Shown here piece after piece: positions 26,139 to 33,903 of a DNA stretch of 51,949 bases. The stretch lies in contig AYMD01000002.1 of assembly GCA_000495735.1 (NCBI GenBank), positions 23,189-75,137 on the forward strand, in the 5' to 3' direction. Every line of letters starts with the position of its first letter. Position 1 is the stretch's first letter. Origin of the DNA: an uncultured Acidilobus sp. JCHS. Lineage in GTDB: Archaea; Thermoproteota; Thermoprotei_A; Sulfolobales; Acidilobaceae. The notes below the pieces were generated by a model. That model saw only the letters and a program-made list of their open reading frames with translations, was not told where the DNA came from and searched no databases. Both the position numbers and the translations under genes were made by a program.

Positions 26139-26705
26139 TTGCTGATAAGGTGCAGGAACGGCATCTACGTCAGCGTCGGCGTCTGCAACGGCGTTAAGGG
26201 CGCCAACGGCGACGCCCACTGCCTGGTTTACCTGAGGCCAGCAGAGGGCGGCGTCAAGCCCCTTGCCTCAGCTGGCCAGTCCGTTTCGGGTGTGCAGGGC
26301 TCAAGGTCAAGGTGGATATATGTCACGGCAGCAGCTCTCTTGGACGCAGTGTTGACCTTACTCCTCTTTCAAACTGAGAACTCGGCTGAGGCGCCATACC
26401 TGGCGGCGGCCATAGCGGCTCTGACCGCTGGCCTCGCTATATTCAGGGTCAAGACATCGCCCAGGAGGCGGCGCACCACTGTAATGACTTCGATCTTTAC
26501 GAGCAGGGATGAGCTGTGCATGGCTGAGGGTGTCGAGTTCGTAACCATAACGTCGGCCGAGCTCCTCCTCAGCGACTCCACAGGCAGCGTGAAGCAAGTC
26601 AGGGTGTCGCTGGCCAACGGGGTCAGGGCAACCATCTACCTTACTGACAAGGAGCTCGAGGAGCTCAGGTCACACATCGCACTGAGCCCCACGCCCACTT
26701 ACTGA
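26139..26705 (+). CDS. Hypothetical membrane protein
   Basis: A 188-residue protein without a recognised family. Residues 1-55 are a polar N-terminal part with several Cys. Two hydrophobic helices follow (about 61-78 and 83-105, ALTAGLAIF), then a basic RRRR loop (about 109-115) and a C-terminal soluble domain with short strands (VRVSLANGVRATIYLT). This suggests a small membrane protein with a cytosolic PH-like or strand domain. The start is TTG; a TTTATTAAAA box lies at about 26093-26102 and a nine-A run at 26113-26121. Real but low-confidence gene. Confidence 0.5.
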   Translation: MLIRCRNGIYVSVGVCNGVKGANGDAHCLVYLRPAEGGVKPLASAGQSVSGVQGSRSRWIYVTAAALLDAVLTLLLFQTENSAEAPYLAAAIAALTAGLAIFRVKTSPRRRRTTVMTSIFTSRDELCMAEGVEFVTITSAELLLSDSTGSVKQVRVSLANGVRATIYLTDKELEELRSHIALSPTPTY

Positions 26706-26761
26706 CCTAGGCCTGGCCGGGGCCCTTGATCAAGGGCTACGAAGCCATGGCTTCCGCGGTT

Positions 26762-27523
26762 CTAGAAGACCCCGTGGAGGAGCCCTCCGTCGACCGGTAT
26801 GGCAGCGCCGCTCACGTAGCTTGCCCTCTCGCTCAACAGGAACTCTACTACCTCGCCCACCTCCTCTGGCTTGCCTATCCTGCCCAGGGGGACGTCGGCC
26901 ATCTCCGCCTTCAGCTCCTCCTCGTAGCTTACGCCCTTTGCCCTTGCCCTGCTCTCTATGACCTGCCTTGACCTGTCGGTCTCAATGTTGCCCGGCAGGA
27001 CCATGTTGACCCTTATGCCGTACTTGCCGAGCTCCCTGGCCAGGGTCCTGGTGAGGCCTGCCAGGGATATCCTTATCACGTTGCTTAGGGCCAGTACCTC
27101 GACCGGCTCCCTTATGGCAAAGCTCGAGAGCAGCACCACGCTCCCCCTTGACCTCTTCAGGTGCGGCAGCGACTCCTGGACCAGCCAGACCGCGTTCAAC
27201 AGGAGCTGCCTTACCCCCAGCTCCCAGTCCCCTGGCGAGAGCTCCTCGAACCTGCCGGGCCTGGGCGGGGGAGCTATGTAGACAAGCCCCTCAAGACCCC
27301 CCATGGCCTTGACTGCCTCTGAGACCAGCCTCACCACCTCCTCGCGCCTCGTTATGTCGGCCATGACGCCGTGAACACTGCCGAGGGGTGAGAGGGCCTC
27401 TAGCGCCTTCCTGACGTGCTCCTCCGAGCTCCCGTTTATCGTTACCTCGTGGCCCCTCTCGAGGAGCACCTTGGCCACGCCAAACCCTATGCCCCTGCTG
27501 GAGGCCGTGACCAGGACCCTCAT
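26762..27523 (-). CDS. SDR-family oxidoreductase-like protein with non-canonical active site
   Basis: A short-chain dehydrogenase/reductase fold. The upstream GTG at 27532 would give 256 residues and the numbering below uses it. I prefer ATG 27523 because GGTG lies about eight bases upstream. The cofactor loop ASSRGIGFGVA (10-20) and the C-terminal IRVNMVLPGNIETDR are typical. Ser137 is present, but where SDRs have the catalytic Tyr-x-x-x-Lys this protein has Ser150 and Arg154 (LALSNVIRISLAGL). It may belong to a divergent archaeal subgroup with altered chemistry or a non-catalytic role. It is a single gene, convergent with the hypothetical membrane protein gene. Confidence 0.8.
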   Translation of the reverse strand: MRVLVTASSRGIGFGVAKVLLERGHEVTINGSSEEHVRKALEALSPLGSVHGVMADITRREEVVRLVSEAVKAMGGLEGLVYIAPPPRPGRFEELSPGDWELGVRQLLLNAVWLVQESLPHLKRSRGSVVLLSSFAIREPVEVLALSNVIRISLAGLTRTLARELGKYGIRVNMVLPGNIETDRSRQVIESRARAKGVSYEEELKAEMADVPLGRIGKPEEVGEVVEFLLSERASYVSGAAIPVDGGLLHGVF

Positions 27524-27674
27524 GACCTGCACCGAGGGGCCTGGGGAAGGCCAGGTTAAAAGCTGGAGCTAATAGGTCCCGCCCAATATCGTAGACTGGC
27601 CCCGGTGATGCGCGAATCCAGCTGACTTGGTGAGGACCCATTGCAGCGCTGAGGGGCCTCACGCCAGCTAGGCC

Positions 27675-27989
27675 TTACCTTGCCACAGTCCCCTCAACCC
27701 AGGAGATGTAGTCGGTCAGCCCCCTCTCGACCCTCAGGGCCAGCACCTCCGGGACCTTGTAAGGGTGAACCCTCCTTATGACCTCCTCAAGCCTGCCGTA
27801 GGCCTCGTCGGTGGTCTTTATGAGCAGGAGGTCCTCCTCGGCCTCCTCGAGCTTGCCCTCCCACCAGTACGAGCTGTGGACGCCGCTAACCACGTTAACG
27901 CAGGCAGCGACCTTTTCCTTCAGCAGCTCAAGGGCTATCCTCCTGCCCTCACCCTTTGGGGTCGTTACGAGGACCAGTAGGACGGTCAT
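27675..27989 (-). CDS. cutA: CutA1 family protein
   Basis: A 104-residue trimeric CutA1 protein. It shows the family order: VLLVLVTTPKGEGRRIALELL (about 3-23), VAACVNVVSGVHSSYWWEGKLEE (31-53), DLLLIKTTDEAYGRLEEVI, and HPYKVPEVLALRVERG followed by YISWVEGT. The fold is very stable and widespread. It was linked to divalent-metal tolerance in bacteria, but its role in archaea is not settled. It stands alone between the SDR gene and a 160-base noncoding gap. Confidence 0.95.
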   Translation of the reverse strand: MTVLLVLVTTPKGEGRRIALELLKEKVAACVNVVSGVHSSYWWEGKLEEAEEDLLLIKTTDEAYGRLEEVIRRVHPYKVPEVLALRVERGLTDYISWVEGTVAR

Positions 27990-28134
27990 GATGACCGCCA
28001 GCGGTGGCGCCTTCGCACGACCTAATAAGGTTGCCGGCCTTCTAATGTGAAGTCGGCCTCAGGCAGAGCCCTTTACGTTAGCAGAGGCCCCTCTGGGCAA
28101 AAGCGACGTTAACTCGGCGTTGAAGGCCCTGAGG

Positions 28135-28150
28135 AGGCCCTTAAGGGCCT
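28135..28150. terminator. 16-bp palindrome between cutA and the 28.2-kb gene
   Basis: AGGCCCTTAAGGGCCT is a perfect palindrome seven bases past the stop of the minus-strand gene at 28157. It could fold as a hairpin in that transcript. No U-tract follows, so its use as a terminator is uncertain. Confidence 0.3.
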
Positions 28151-28156
28151 TTCGTT

Positions 28157-28735
28157 CTAGGGCGGCTCCCTTGAGAGGAAGCCCTGCGGCTCGGCCACGT
28201 AGCCCAGTATGCCCAGGAGCTCCTCGCCCTCCGAGGTGGAGTAGCCTATGAGCCTCAGCTCGTCGCCTGGCCTGAGGACCTCAAACTCCACAAGTATCCC
28301 GATTGGGTCGTAGCCCCTCGTGTAGACCTCCTGGAGGACTAGGACCAGCCTCCTGGAGCTCCCCCTCCAGAGCTCAAGCTGTTGGACCCTCGGCTGAGGG
28401 CTCTGGTTGTAGAACCCGAAGACAACTATCGCCCTGTCGGCCGGGATAACGGTCCTCAGCAGCTCGTTGACCCCCTTCCTCACGCTGAACCTCCAGTCGG
28501 GCCTGGGAAGGCCCAGGTCCTCGGGTCTCAGCTGCCTCACCACCAGGCTCCTCGGTATGAAGTGCCTGAGGAACGCGACGCCGGCCTGTATGGCCCTCTT
28601 CCTGGCCTCGAGGTAGACGCTGTACACGGTCTCCCTGGGCATTATCGAGGCGGGGTAGATCAGCGCGTACTGCCTCTGCTCAACTCCGAGGCCTGAGACG
28701 TCAATGTCCTCAAGCGATGCCTCCTCGCTCGTCAA
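28157..28735 (-). CDS. Hypothetical cytosolic protein
   Basis: About 192 residues, unrecognised. The frame is open further upstream to 28831, but the TTG at 28735 is favoured: GGGGAAGG lies directly before it and a T/A box is near 28775-28786. The protein is mixed alpha/beta, with EARKRAIQAGVAFLRHFIP as a helix and AIVVFGFYN and LVLVLQEVYTRGYDPI as strands. The last third reads like a small beta domain (VEFEVLRPGDELRLIGY). No catalytic motif stands out. It is transcribed divergently from the MFS pair. Confidence 0.5.
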   Translation of the reverse strand: MTSEEASLEDIDVSGLGVEQRQYALIYPASIMPRETVYSVYLEARKRAIQAGVAFLRHFIPRSLVVRQLRPEDLGLPRPDWRFSVRKGVNELLRTVIPADRAIVVFGFYNQSPQPRVQQLELWRGSSRRLVLVLQEVYTRGYDPIGILVEFEVLRPGDELRLIGYSTSEGEELLGILGYVAEPQGFLSREPP

Positions 28736-28845
28736 GTCCTTCCCCTTTCGGCAAGGCGCCTTGATAAAGGGTGAGTAAAACGCTTTATGTCGGCAATCTA
28801 TGTATATATTAATAATAGGTCTGCCCTCCATGCACTAAGAAGGCC

Positions 28846-30087
28846 ATGACAGACGACTACAGGCAGAGCCTCATTTACCTGGCAACGATGAGGACCGTGA
28901 GGAGCGTGGCAGCAGGCATAATATACGTAGTCTTCACCTACCTAGCCAAGGAGGTCCTCCACATATCCATGTTCGAGCTGGGCATCATATACGCAACGGC
29001 GGGCGCCGCGACGGCGGCCCTCTCGGTGGTTGTGGGCTACATGACTGACCTCATAGGCCGCAAGGCCTCCCTCTACATATCATCAGCGCTCCTCGTACTC
29101 ACGCCGCTCGTGCTCCTTGTCCACCTGTCCCTGGCCACAGCCTTCGCCGCAGCCATACTCGGCGGCATATCGGCCACCGGGGCGATGGGCGCAGGAGGCG
29201 TGGGAGGCGTTGTGGGGCCCGTCCAGAACACCATAATTGCAGACCTCACGAAGGACCTGGGGAGGACCAGGGTCCTATCGCTCCTGTCGTTCATAGGTAG
29301 CCTGGCAGCAGCTGGAGGAGCCCTCCTGGGCGGCTACTTCAGCTACTGGGACGAGCTGGTCATGGCCACCGTCATAGCGGCCGCCGCTATGCTCCTGATA
29401 CCACCCATGAAGCTGCCTGACGTAAGGGCCAGGGGCCTCTCAATGAGGTCAGTCTCCAATGCCTTCAAGTTCTCCATGACGGGCCTCATGAACGGGCTGA
29501 CGAGCGGACTTACAACGCCCTTCATAATCCCCATATTCGCTTACATCTACCACGCGCCCAGGGCCCTGGCAAGCGACGTCATTGCAGCCGCCTCCCTCGT
29601 GGCCACCTTCTCAATGCTCGCGGCCCCTGAGCTTGAGAGGAGAATGGGGTTCCTGAGGAGCATAACCGTCACGAGGGCCCTCACCATACCCATAATGCTG
29701 GCCTTCCCCTTCGCGGGCAGCTTCTGGGTTGCGGCTGCCCTCTACCTCCTCTACCCCATGCTCAGGGTCATAGCGATCCCCGTTCAGCAGTCCTTCCTCC
29801 TTGAGCTCACTCCGCCTGAGGAGAGGGGGAGGGTCTCGGGCCTCAACCAGGGCTCAAGGCTCCTCTTCTCCTCTGTCGGCACCTACGCGGCGTCCCCCTT
29901 CTTCTACGTGTCTGAGGCGGGGTCTGTGGTGTCAGAGGCAGGGCTCGTGCCCATGTACGCCGTCCCCTTCTTCCTCTACGCAACCCTAATGGCAGCCAAC
30001 ATCTATATGTACTGGAGGTTCTTCGCTAGGGACGAGGCAAGGCTCGCGGCCAGGAGGCAGGGCCCCGCCCCAGCCTTAGAGGACTGA
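28846..30087 (+). CDS. MFS transporter
   Basis: A 413-residue major facilitator superfamily membrane protein with about twelve hydrophobic helices. The conserved loop between helices 2 and 3 is visible as GYMTDLIGRKASLY (about 64-77), and the midpoint cytosolic loop is near 190-200 (PDVRARGLSMR). A second family-type signature, TPPEERGRVSGLNQGSR, is at about 325-341. The substrate is unknown; the sequence does not point to sugar, nitrate or drug subfamilies. The promoter is the AT-rich TATATATTAATAAT at 28803-28816. The next gene, three bases after the stop, encodes another MFS protein. Confidence 0.85.
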   Translation: MTDDYRQSLIYLATMRTVRSVAAGIIYVVFTYLAKEVLHISMFELGIIYATAGAATAALSVVVGYMTDLIGRKASLYISSALLVLTPLVLLVHLSLATAFAAAILGGISATGAMGAGGVGGVVGPVQNTIIADLTKDLGRTRVLSLLSFIGSLAAAGGALLGGYFSYWDELVMATVIAAAAMLLIPPMKLPDVRARGLSMRSVSNAFKFSMTGLMNGLTSGLTTPFIIPIFAYIYHAPRALASDVIAAASLVATFSMLAAPELERRMGFLRSITVTRALTIPIMLAFPFAGSFWVAAALYLLYPMLRVIAIPVQQSFLLELTPPEERGRVSGLNQGSRLLFSSVGTYAASPFFYVSEAGSVVSEAGLVPMYAVPFFLYATLMAANIYMYWRFFARDEARLAARRQGPAPALED

Positions 30088-30089
30088 CC

Positions 30090-31223
30090 GTGAGGAGGAA
30101 CGCCTTGAGGGTTCAGGACAAGCTGGCCGCCATATCGGCCATAAGGGTGCTCGGCCTCTCGCTGACCACGCCCTTCATAGGGGTCGCGCTCGAGGAGGCC
30201 TACAGGGTGCCGCTGGCCCAGGTATCTGCCTATTACGTTATACTAGCGGCCATGGGGGCGGCCGGGCAGGTCATTGGGGGCCTGGCCTCAGACAGGGCTG
30301 GCAGGGTCAGGGTGATGGCCTTCTCGGCCCTCACTGCCTTCGCCCTCCTGGCAGCTGCGACTGCCCTCGCCGGCAGCCCCCTGGCCCTTGAGGCGCTTAC
30401 CTCCCTTCAGAGCTTCTTCTCAGGCTCCTTCGCCTCAAGCAGCACTGCCCTCGTAGGGGACTACTTCAGCGAGCACGCAGAGCTGGTCAAGGCCTATGGC
30501 AGGGTCAGGGTAGGCGCAAACCTGGGCTGGGCTCTGGGCGCTGTCGTGGGGGGCTCCCTCTACCAGCTCCTGGGCCTCAGGACGCTCCTGGCCTTCACTT
30601 CCCTAACCCAGCTTAGCACGGTGCCGCTGATCCTGGCCATCCGTGAGCCGACCCCTAGGTCATCTATGAGGCTTGAGGCCCCCTCAGGACCCATGCTCCT
30701 CTTCCTCGGGCCCTCCTTCCTCACGTTCATTATAGCGGGGCTCATGGGCTACCCGTTAGTTTACTACTTCTCCGTGACCCTTGGCATGGGCACAGCCCTC
30801 GGAGGCTCGCTCCTCGCCCTCAACGGCGCCCTCGTGGTCCTGCTCCAGGACAGGGTAGCGGCCCTGGCCTCGAGGCTGAGGCCCTCGAGGGCCCTGGCCG
30901 CCGGCATGACGATCTACGCCATAGGCTATGCGATCCTCCCAGCAGTGAGGGGGCTGCCGGAGGCCCTGGCAGACATAGCCCTCATAACGGCGGGCGAGAT
31001 GGTGGCCCTCCCGGTCTCAAGTGCAGTGGCGGCGAGGCTCAGCAGCCCGTCCTCAAGGGGGACCCACATGGGGGTGTACGGCCTGACCGGATCAGTGGCC
31101 AGGACCCTGTCGTCCTCTATCTTCGCGGCCCTGCTCTACACGCTCCCCCCGTCCGAGGTCTGGGGCGTTGAAGCTATAGTAGCTACGGCCTCAGCCCTAG
31201 GCTACCTAGCCGTGCTAGGCTAG
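30090..31223 (+). CDS. MFS transporter, second of tandem pair
   Basis: A 377-residue MFS protein with about 11-12 helices, starting with GTG three bases after the previous gene, so they share a transcript. It has the loop 2-3 motif GGLASDRAGRVRVM (about 64-77) and a mid-protein charged loop (REPTPRSSM). It is only distantly similar to the first transporter, so this is not a recent tandem duplication. Two co-transcribed MFS proteins might form a heteromeric or two-substrate unit; that is a guess. It overlaps the convergent cysteine-hydrolase gene by four bases. Confidence 0.85.
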   Translation: MRRNALRVQDKLAAISAIRVLGLSLTTPFIGVALEEAYRVPLAQVSAYYVILAAMGAAGQVIGGLASDRAGRVRVMAFSALTAFALLAAATALAGSPLALEALTSLQSFFSGSFASSSTALVGDYFSEHAELVKAYGRVRVGANLGWALGAVVGGSLYQLLGLRTLLAFTSLTQLSTVPLILAIREPTPRSSMRLEAPSGPMLLFLGPSFLTFIIAGLMGYPLVYYFSVTLGMGTALGGSLLALNGALVVLLQDRVAALASRLRPSRALAAGMTIYAIGYAILPAVRGLPEALADIALITAGEMVALPVSSAVAARLSSPSSRGTHMGVYGLTGSVARTLSSSIFAALLYTLPPSEVWGVEAIVATASALGYLAVLG

Positions 31224-31750
31224 CCGAGGACCTTAGGGAGCTCGTCGCTGCTCACTACCGTGGCCCCGTAGACCCTCCTGTAGTACTCCTCCCAGTTCTT
31301 ATCTATGCGGGCCGCCACGGCGTCCCTGACCACAACCACCTTGTATCCCCTGAAGAAGGCGTCAGCGGCCGTGTGCCTCACGCATATGTCTGCGTCGAGC
31401 CCCACCAGCACGACAGTGTCGACGCCCAGCGACCTGAGTATGTGGTCGAGCGGGGTGCCGTAGAAGCCGCTGTAGGCGTGCTTCTCAAGCACGTACTCCC
31501 CCTCCCTCGGGGCCAGCTCAGGCACCACCTGGGCCCCCCAGGTGCCCTTCATGGCGTGAGGGCCCCAGAGGGGCATCTCTATGTCGGTGCTGTAGTGGGA
31601 GTCGTTCACGTATATCACTGGCCAGCCCCTCGACCTGAAGTGCTCAAGGGCCCTCCTGGCGGGCTCAACTGTTGAGGCCGCCTCGGGGGTCTTAAGAGCG
31701 CCGTGAACGAAGTCGTTAAGCATGTCAATAATCACGAGGGCGGGCCTCAA
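31220..31750 (-). CDS. Isochorismatase-like cysteine hydrolase (nicotinamidase-like)
   Basis: A 176-residue member of the isochorismatase-like family. The catalytic triad is visible: Asp9 in VIIDMLNDF, Lys90 in VLEKHAYSGFYGTPLD and Cys123 in DADICVRHTAADAF. NDSHYSTD (49-56) and the His in WGPH (65) fit the metal site of nicotinamidases, making nicotinamide deamidation the leading guess. The TTG start has GGTGA eight bases upstream and a CTTATATTCC box near 31781-31790. A 14-bp dyad lies in the leader. It is convergent with the MFS pair. Confidence 0.82.
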   Translation of the reverse strand: MRPALVIIDMLNDFVHGALKTPEAASTVEPARRALEHFRSRGWPVIYVNDSHYSTDIEMPLWGPHAMKGTWGAQVVPELAPREGEYVLEKHAYSGFYGTPLDHILRSLGVDTVVLVGLDADICVRHTAADAFFRGYKVVVVRDAVAARIDKNWEEYYRRVYGATVVSSDELPKVLG

Positions 31751-31763
31751 GCTCTCACCGTGA

Positions 31764-31777
31764 AGAACAGATGTTCT
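31764..31777. promoter_or_regulatory. 14-bp dyad in the cysteine-hydrolase leader
   Basis: AGAACAGATGTTCT is an inverted repeat with six-base arms around a GA centre. It lies between the TATA-like box (about 31781-31790) and the TTG start at 31750, so it may be an operator. Its short length makes chance plausible. Confidence 0.35.
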
Positions 31778-31911
31778 CCAGGAATATAAGCGTGCCTCTG
31801 GTGCCTAACAGTTACCTCTGAGGCCACCTAGACGGGGAGCCCTACGTAGTTGTTTCAACTTTCATAATATGTTTATAAGTTGCCACCGCAGTCAGCATAT
31901 ACAGGAGGTAC

Positions 31912-32625
31912 GTGTCTGTTCACTCAAGATGTGGGGTCCCTGGGGTGGCCCTGAACGCCCCCAAGCCCGATGAGGCCCCGAGCGGGATGCGGGGGAATAA
32001 GGATGAGGCGATGACCGTAAGGCAACATGAACCTATACGAGAGCTGAACCCCCTTAAGCCCCTCCTGGACCTAGACAGCTGGGCAAGGCCCTTGGCCAGG
32101 CCCATATACGGCCAGGGCTTCTTCCACGTGTCAAGGGAGGCCATATTCTACACCATAGTCTTCGACTACGCTGACGAGGAGATGGAGTACCAGCGCCTCC
32201 TCTCAGGCCCGCCTGAGGCCCTGAGGGCCGAGGAGGAGAGGCTCAGGTCAGAGATGCAGTCCCTCATGGACTCGGAGAGGGTCATAATAAACGGGGAGAG
32301 AGTGAGGCCCAGGGTCATCGCGGCCAGGGCAGAGGTGAGGGGGGAGCCGAGGAGGTCAACGGCCACCTTCCTCGTCGAGATGCCGTGGAGGCCAAGGACG
32401 GGGGTCAACGTCTATGAGGACTTCTACGAGCCCGACGTGGCCGAGTACGACTACGTGGTCTACTGGCTCATGCCCCCGTGCGCCTCGATAAGGAGCTATG
32501 AGATGCCAGGGAGGGCCAGGGTTGAGGGGAGGCTCCTGGAGGTGAAGGTCAGGGCAGGCACCAGGGTTGAAGGCTACGAGAGCATAGCCTTTGAGCTGCC
32601 TGAGGGCTGCCTCACAGCACCCTGA
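31912..32625 (+). CDS. Hypothetical protein
   Basis: Up to 237 residues, with no family recognised. The GTG at 31912 follows GGAGGT by only two bases. An in-frame ATG at 32011 (MTVRQHEPIRELNP) has GGATGAGG just upstream and may be the true start, giving 204 residues; the first 33 residues look unstructured. The body has IFYTIVFDYADEEMEYQ, a long charged helix (about 95-125), and strand-rich parts ending in GYESIAFELPEG. The upstream region carries TTTATAAG at 31872-31879 as a TATA box. It converges on the PIN gene, overlapping by 14 bases. Confidence 0.55.
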   Translation: MSVHSRCGVPGVALNAPKPDEAPSGMRGNKDEAMTVRQHEPIRELNPLKPLLDLDSWARPLARPIYGQGFFHVSREAIFYTIVFDYADEEMEYQRLLSGPPEALRAEEERLRSEMQSLMDSERVIINGERVRPRVIAARAEVRGEPRRSTATFLVEMPWRPRTGVNVYEDFYEPDVAEYDYVVYWLMPPCASIRSYEMPGRARVEGRLLEVKVRAGTRVEGYESIAFELPEGCLTAP

Positions 32626-33007
32626 CGGGCACGCCCAGCCTGGCCGCCACCTCGGCCTGCCTTGAGTCAGCCGTGACCAGCTCAGCCCCAAGCCTGAGGG
32701 CGGCAGCTACGAAAAGCGCGTCCTGCATAGTCAGGTCCTCCCTTGACGATATCTCGAGGGCGTCCTTAAGCAGATCCCTGAAGCCAATGACCTTCAGGCC
32801 CTTTCCCTCAGCGAGACCCTCAAGGGCCTTTGCGGCGGTGGCGGGGTCGACCTTGCTCGCCCTGACCCTCCTGGCAAGGGCGTTGGCCGCCTCGACGAGG
32901 GCCAGGTCAACTGTCGCAGCCCCTTCCCTCATGGCCTGCTCCACCTGCTCCCAGCCGTCCTCCCCCAGGAGGTACTTGACGAGGGCTGAGGAGTCGAGGA
33001 CCCTCAA
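32612..33007 (-). CDS. PIN-domain protein (VapC-like)
   Basis: A 131-residue PIN-fold ribonuclease-like protein. The acidic residues expected at the metal site are visible: Asp5 in VLDSSALVKYL, Glu near 39 in LALVEAANAL, and two aspartates in the C-terminal half (TMQDALFVAAAL and VTADSRQ). This is the VapC toxin layout, but no antitoxin gene (VapB/AbrB-like) adjoins. Instead the TTG start overlaps the stop of a MoaD-like gene by four bases (TTGA), so it is the third gene of the ferredoxin-MoaD operon. Confidence 0.85.
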   Translation of the reverse strand: MRVLDSSALVKYLLGEDGWEQVEQAMREGAATVDLALVEAANALARRVRASKVDPATAAKALEGLAEGKGLKVIGFRDLLKDALEISSREDLTMQDALFVAAALRLGAELVTADSRQAEVAARLGVPVRVL

Positions 33008-33273
33008 GTGAGGCCACCTGAGACCGGGGGCAGTATGGAGATGAAGTCGCCGTCCGATAGCCTCACCTCGCCAGCCCTGGAGGGCTCAGCGCTCCTCCCG
33101 TTGACAAGCACGAGCACCCTCCCAGCCATGGCTGACGTTAACCTGGGGCCGTGTATCCTCCCCAGCTCTCCCAGCAGGTCAGCCAGGCTCGAGCCCTCCG
33201 GCAGCTCGAGCTCCTCCCTGTGGACGCCAGCGGCCTCGACCAGCTGGCCCCCGAAGAGCACTGTGACCCTCAA
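33004..33273 (-). CDS. MoaD/ThiS-like beta-grasp protein with two residues past Gly-Gly
   Basis: An 89-residue ubiquitin-fold sulphur carrier or small archaeal modifier-like protein. It has VTVLFGGQLVEAAG at the start, the conserved VLVLVNGRSAEPSRA segment, and LSDGDFISILPPVSGG at the end. MoaD and SAMP proteins normally end in Gly-Gly, which is adenylated by an E1-like enzyme; here Leu-Thr follow, because the stop overlaps the PIN start. Processing or loss of conjugation would be needed. It lies eight bases after the ferredoxin gene, suggesting a role in tungsten/molybdenum cofactor delivery to an oxidoreductase. Confidence 0.85.
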   Translation of the reverse strand: MRVTVLFGGQLVEAAGVHREELELPEGSSLADLLGELGRIHGPRLTSAMAGRVLVLVNGRSAEPSRAGEVRLSDGDFISILPPVSGGLT

Positions 33274-33281
33274 GGCCTAGC

Positions 33282-33782
33282 TCACGAGCCCCTGGGGGCA
33301 GGGTAGGGCACTATGGGCACCAGCGCCTTCTCCTGGAGCTTGGCGAAGAAGTACCTCTTGAAGTAGGCTGCGTCGTTCACGTCAACGTAGGCCAGGGCGC
33401 CCTCGGGGCAGGCCTTCACGCAGGCCGGGTCGCCGCCGCAGAGGTCGCACTTGACGGCCTTCTTCTCAAGGCGGTCTATTGTTATGACCCCGTACGGGCA
33501 GACCATGACGCACCTCTCGCAGCCGTCGCACCTGGACCTGTCTATGACCACGGCGAAGGTGTTTGGGTCCCTGTATATGGCGTCATGGGGGCACACGCCG
33601 TCCATCGCACAGAGGCCGCACTGTATGCAGAAGAGCGGGGCGTCGAGGGGCTCCCTCTCGAGCCTGAGCACATGGATTGCCGAGAGCTCCGGGTCGAAGA
33701 CCTTGAAGTGCTCGAAGCTGCAGGCGAGCTCACACCTGCCGCAGCCAGTGCACTTCTCGGGGATCGCTATGAGCTGCTTCAA
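33282..33782 (-). CDS. Polyferredoxin-like 4Fe-4S protein (16 Cys)
   Basis: A 166-residue electron carrier of the DmsB/HycB/CooF type. Four cysteine groups are visible: CTGCGRCELAC (11-21), CIQCGLCAMDGVCP, CDGCERCVMVCP and CDLCGGDPACVKACP, enough for four [4Fe-4S] clusters. Such proteins pass electrons to or from a molybdenum/tungsten oxidoreductase or hydrogenase catalytic subunit. Crenarchaeal aldehyde ferredoxin oxidoreductase genes often have this type of protein and a MoaD protein beside them, and both are here, but no catalytic subunit is in the window near it. First gene of a three-gene operon. Confidence 0.88.
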   Translation of the reverse strand: MKQLIAIPEKCTGCGRCELACSFEHFKVFDPELSAIHVLRLEREPLDAPLFCIQCGLCAMDGVCPHDAIYRDPNTFAVVIDRSRCDGCERCVMVCPYGVITIDRLEKKAVKCDLCGGDPACVKACPEGALAYVDVNDAAYFKRYFFAKLQEKALVPIVPYPAPRGS

Positions 33783-33903
33783 GCCGGGCCCCTCTCAGGC
33801 TGGGCCCCAGGAGATATATTACCCTGACCTCCTCCCGGCCCCAGTAAGGGATGAGGTCTAGCCCCTCCTTAACGTTACGCCATCTAAGGAACGCCAGGCC
33901 GCG

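Noticed and set aside
28846-31223. Tandem MFS genes as a recent duplication
   Set aside because: The two proteins share only general MFS features and differ in most positions, so they are neighbours rather than copies.
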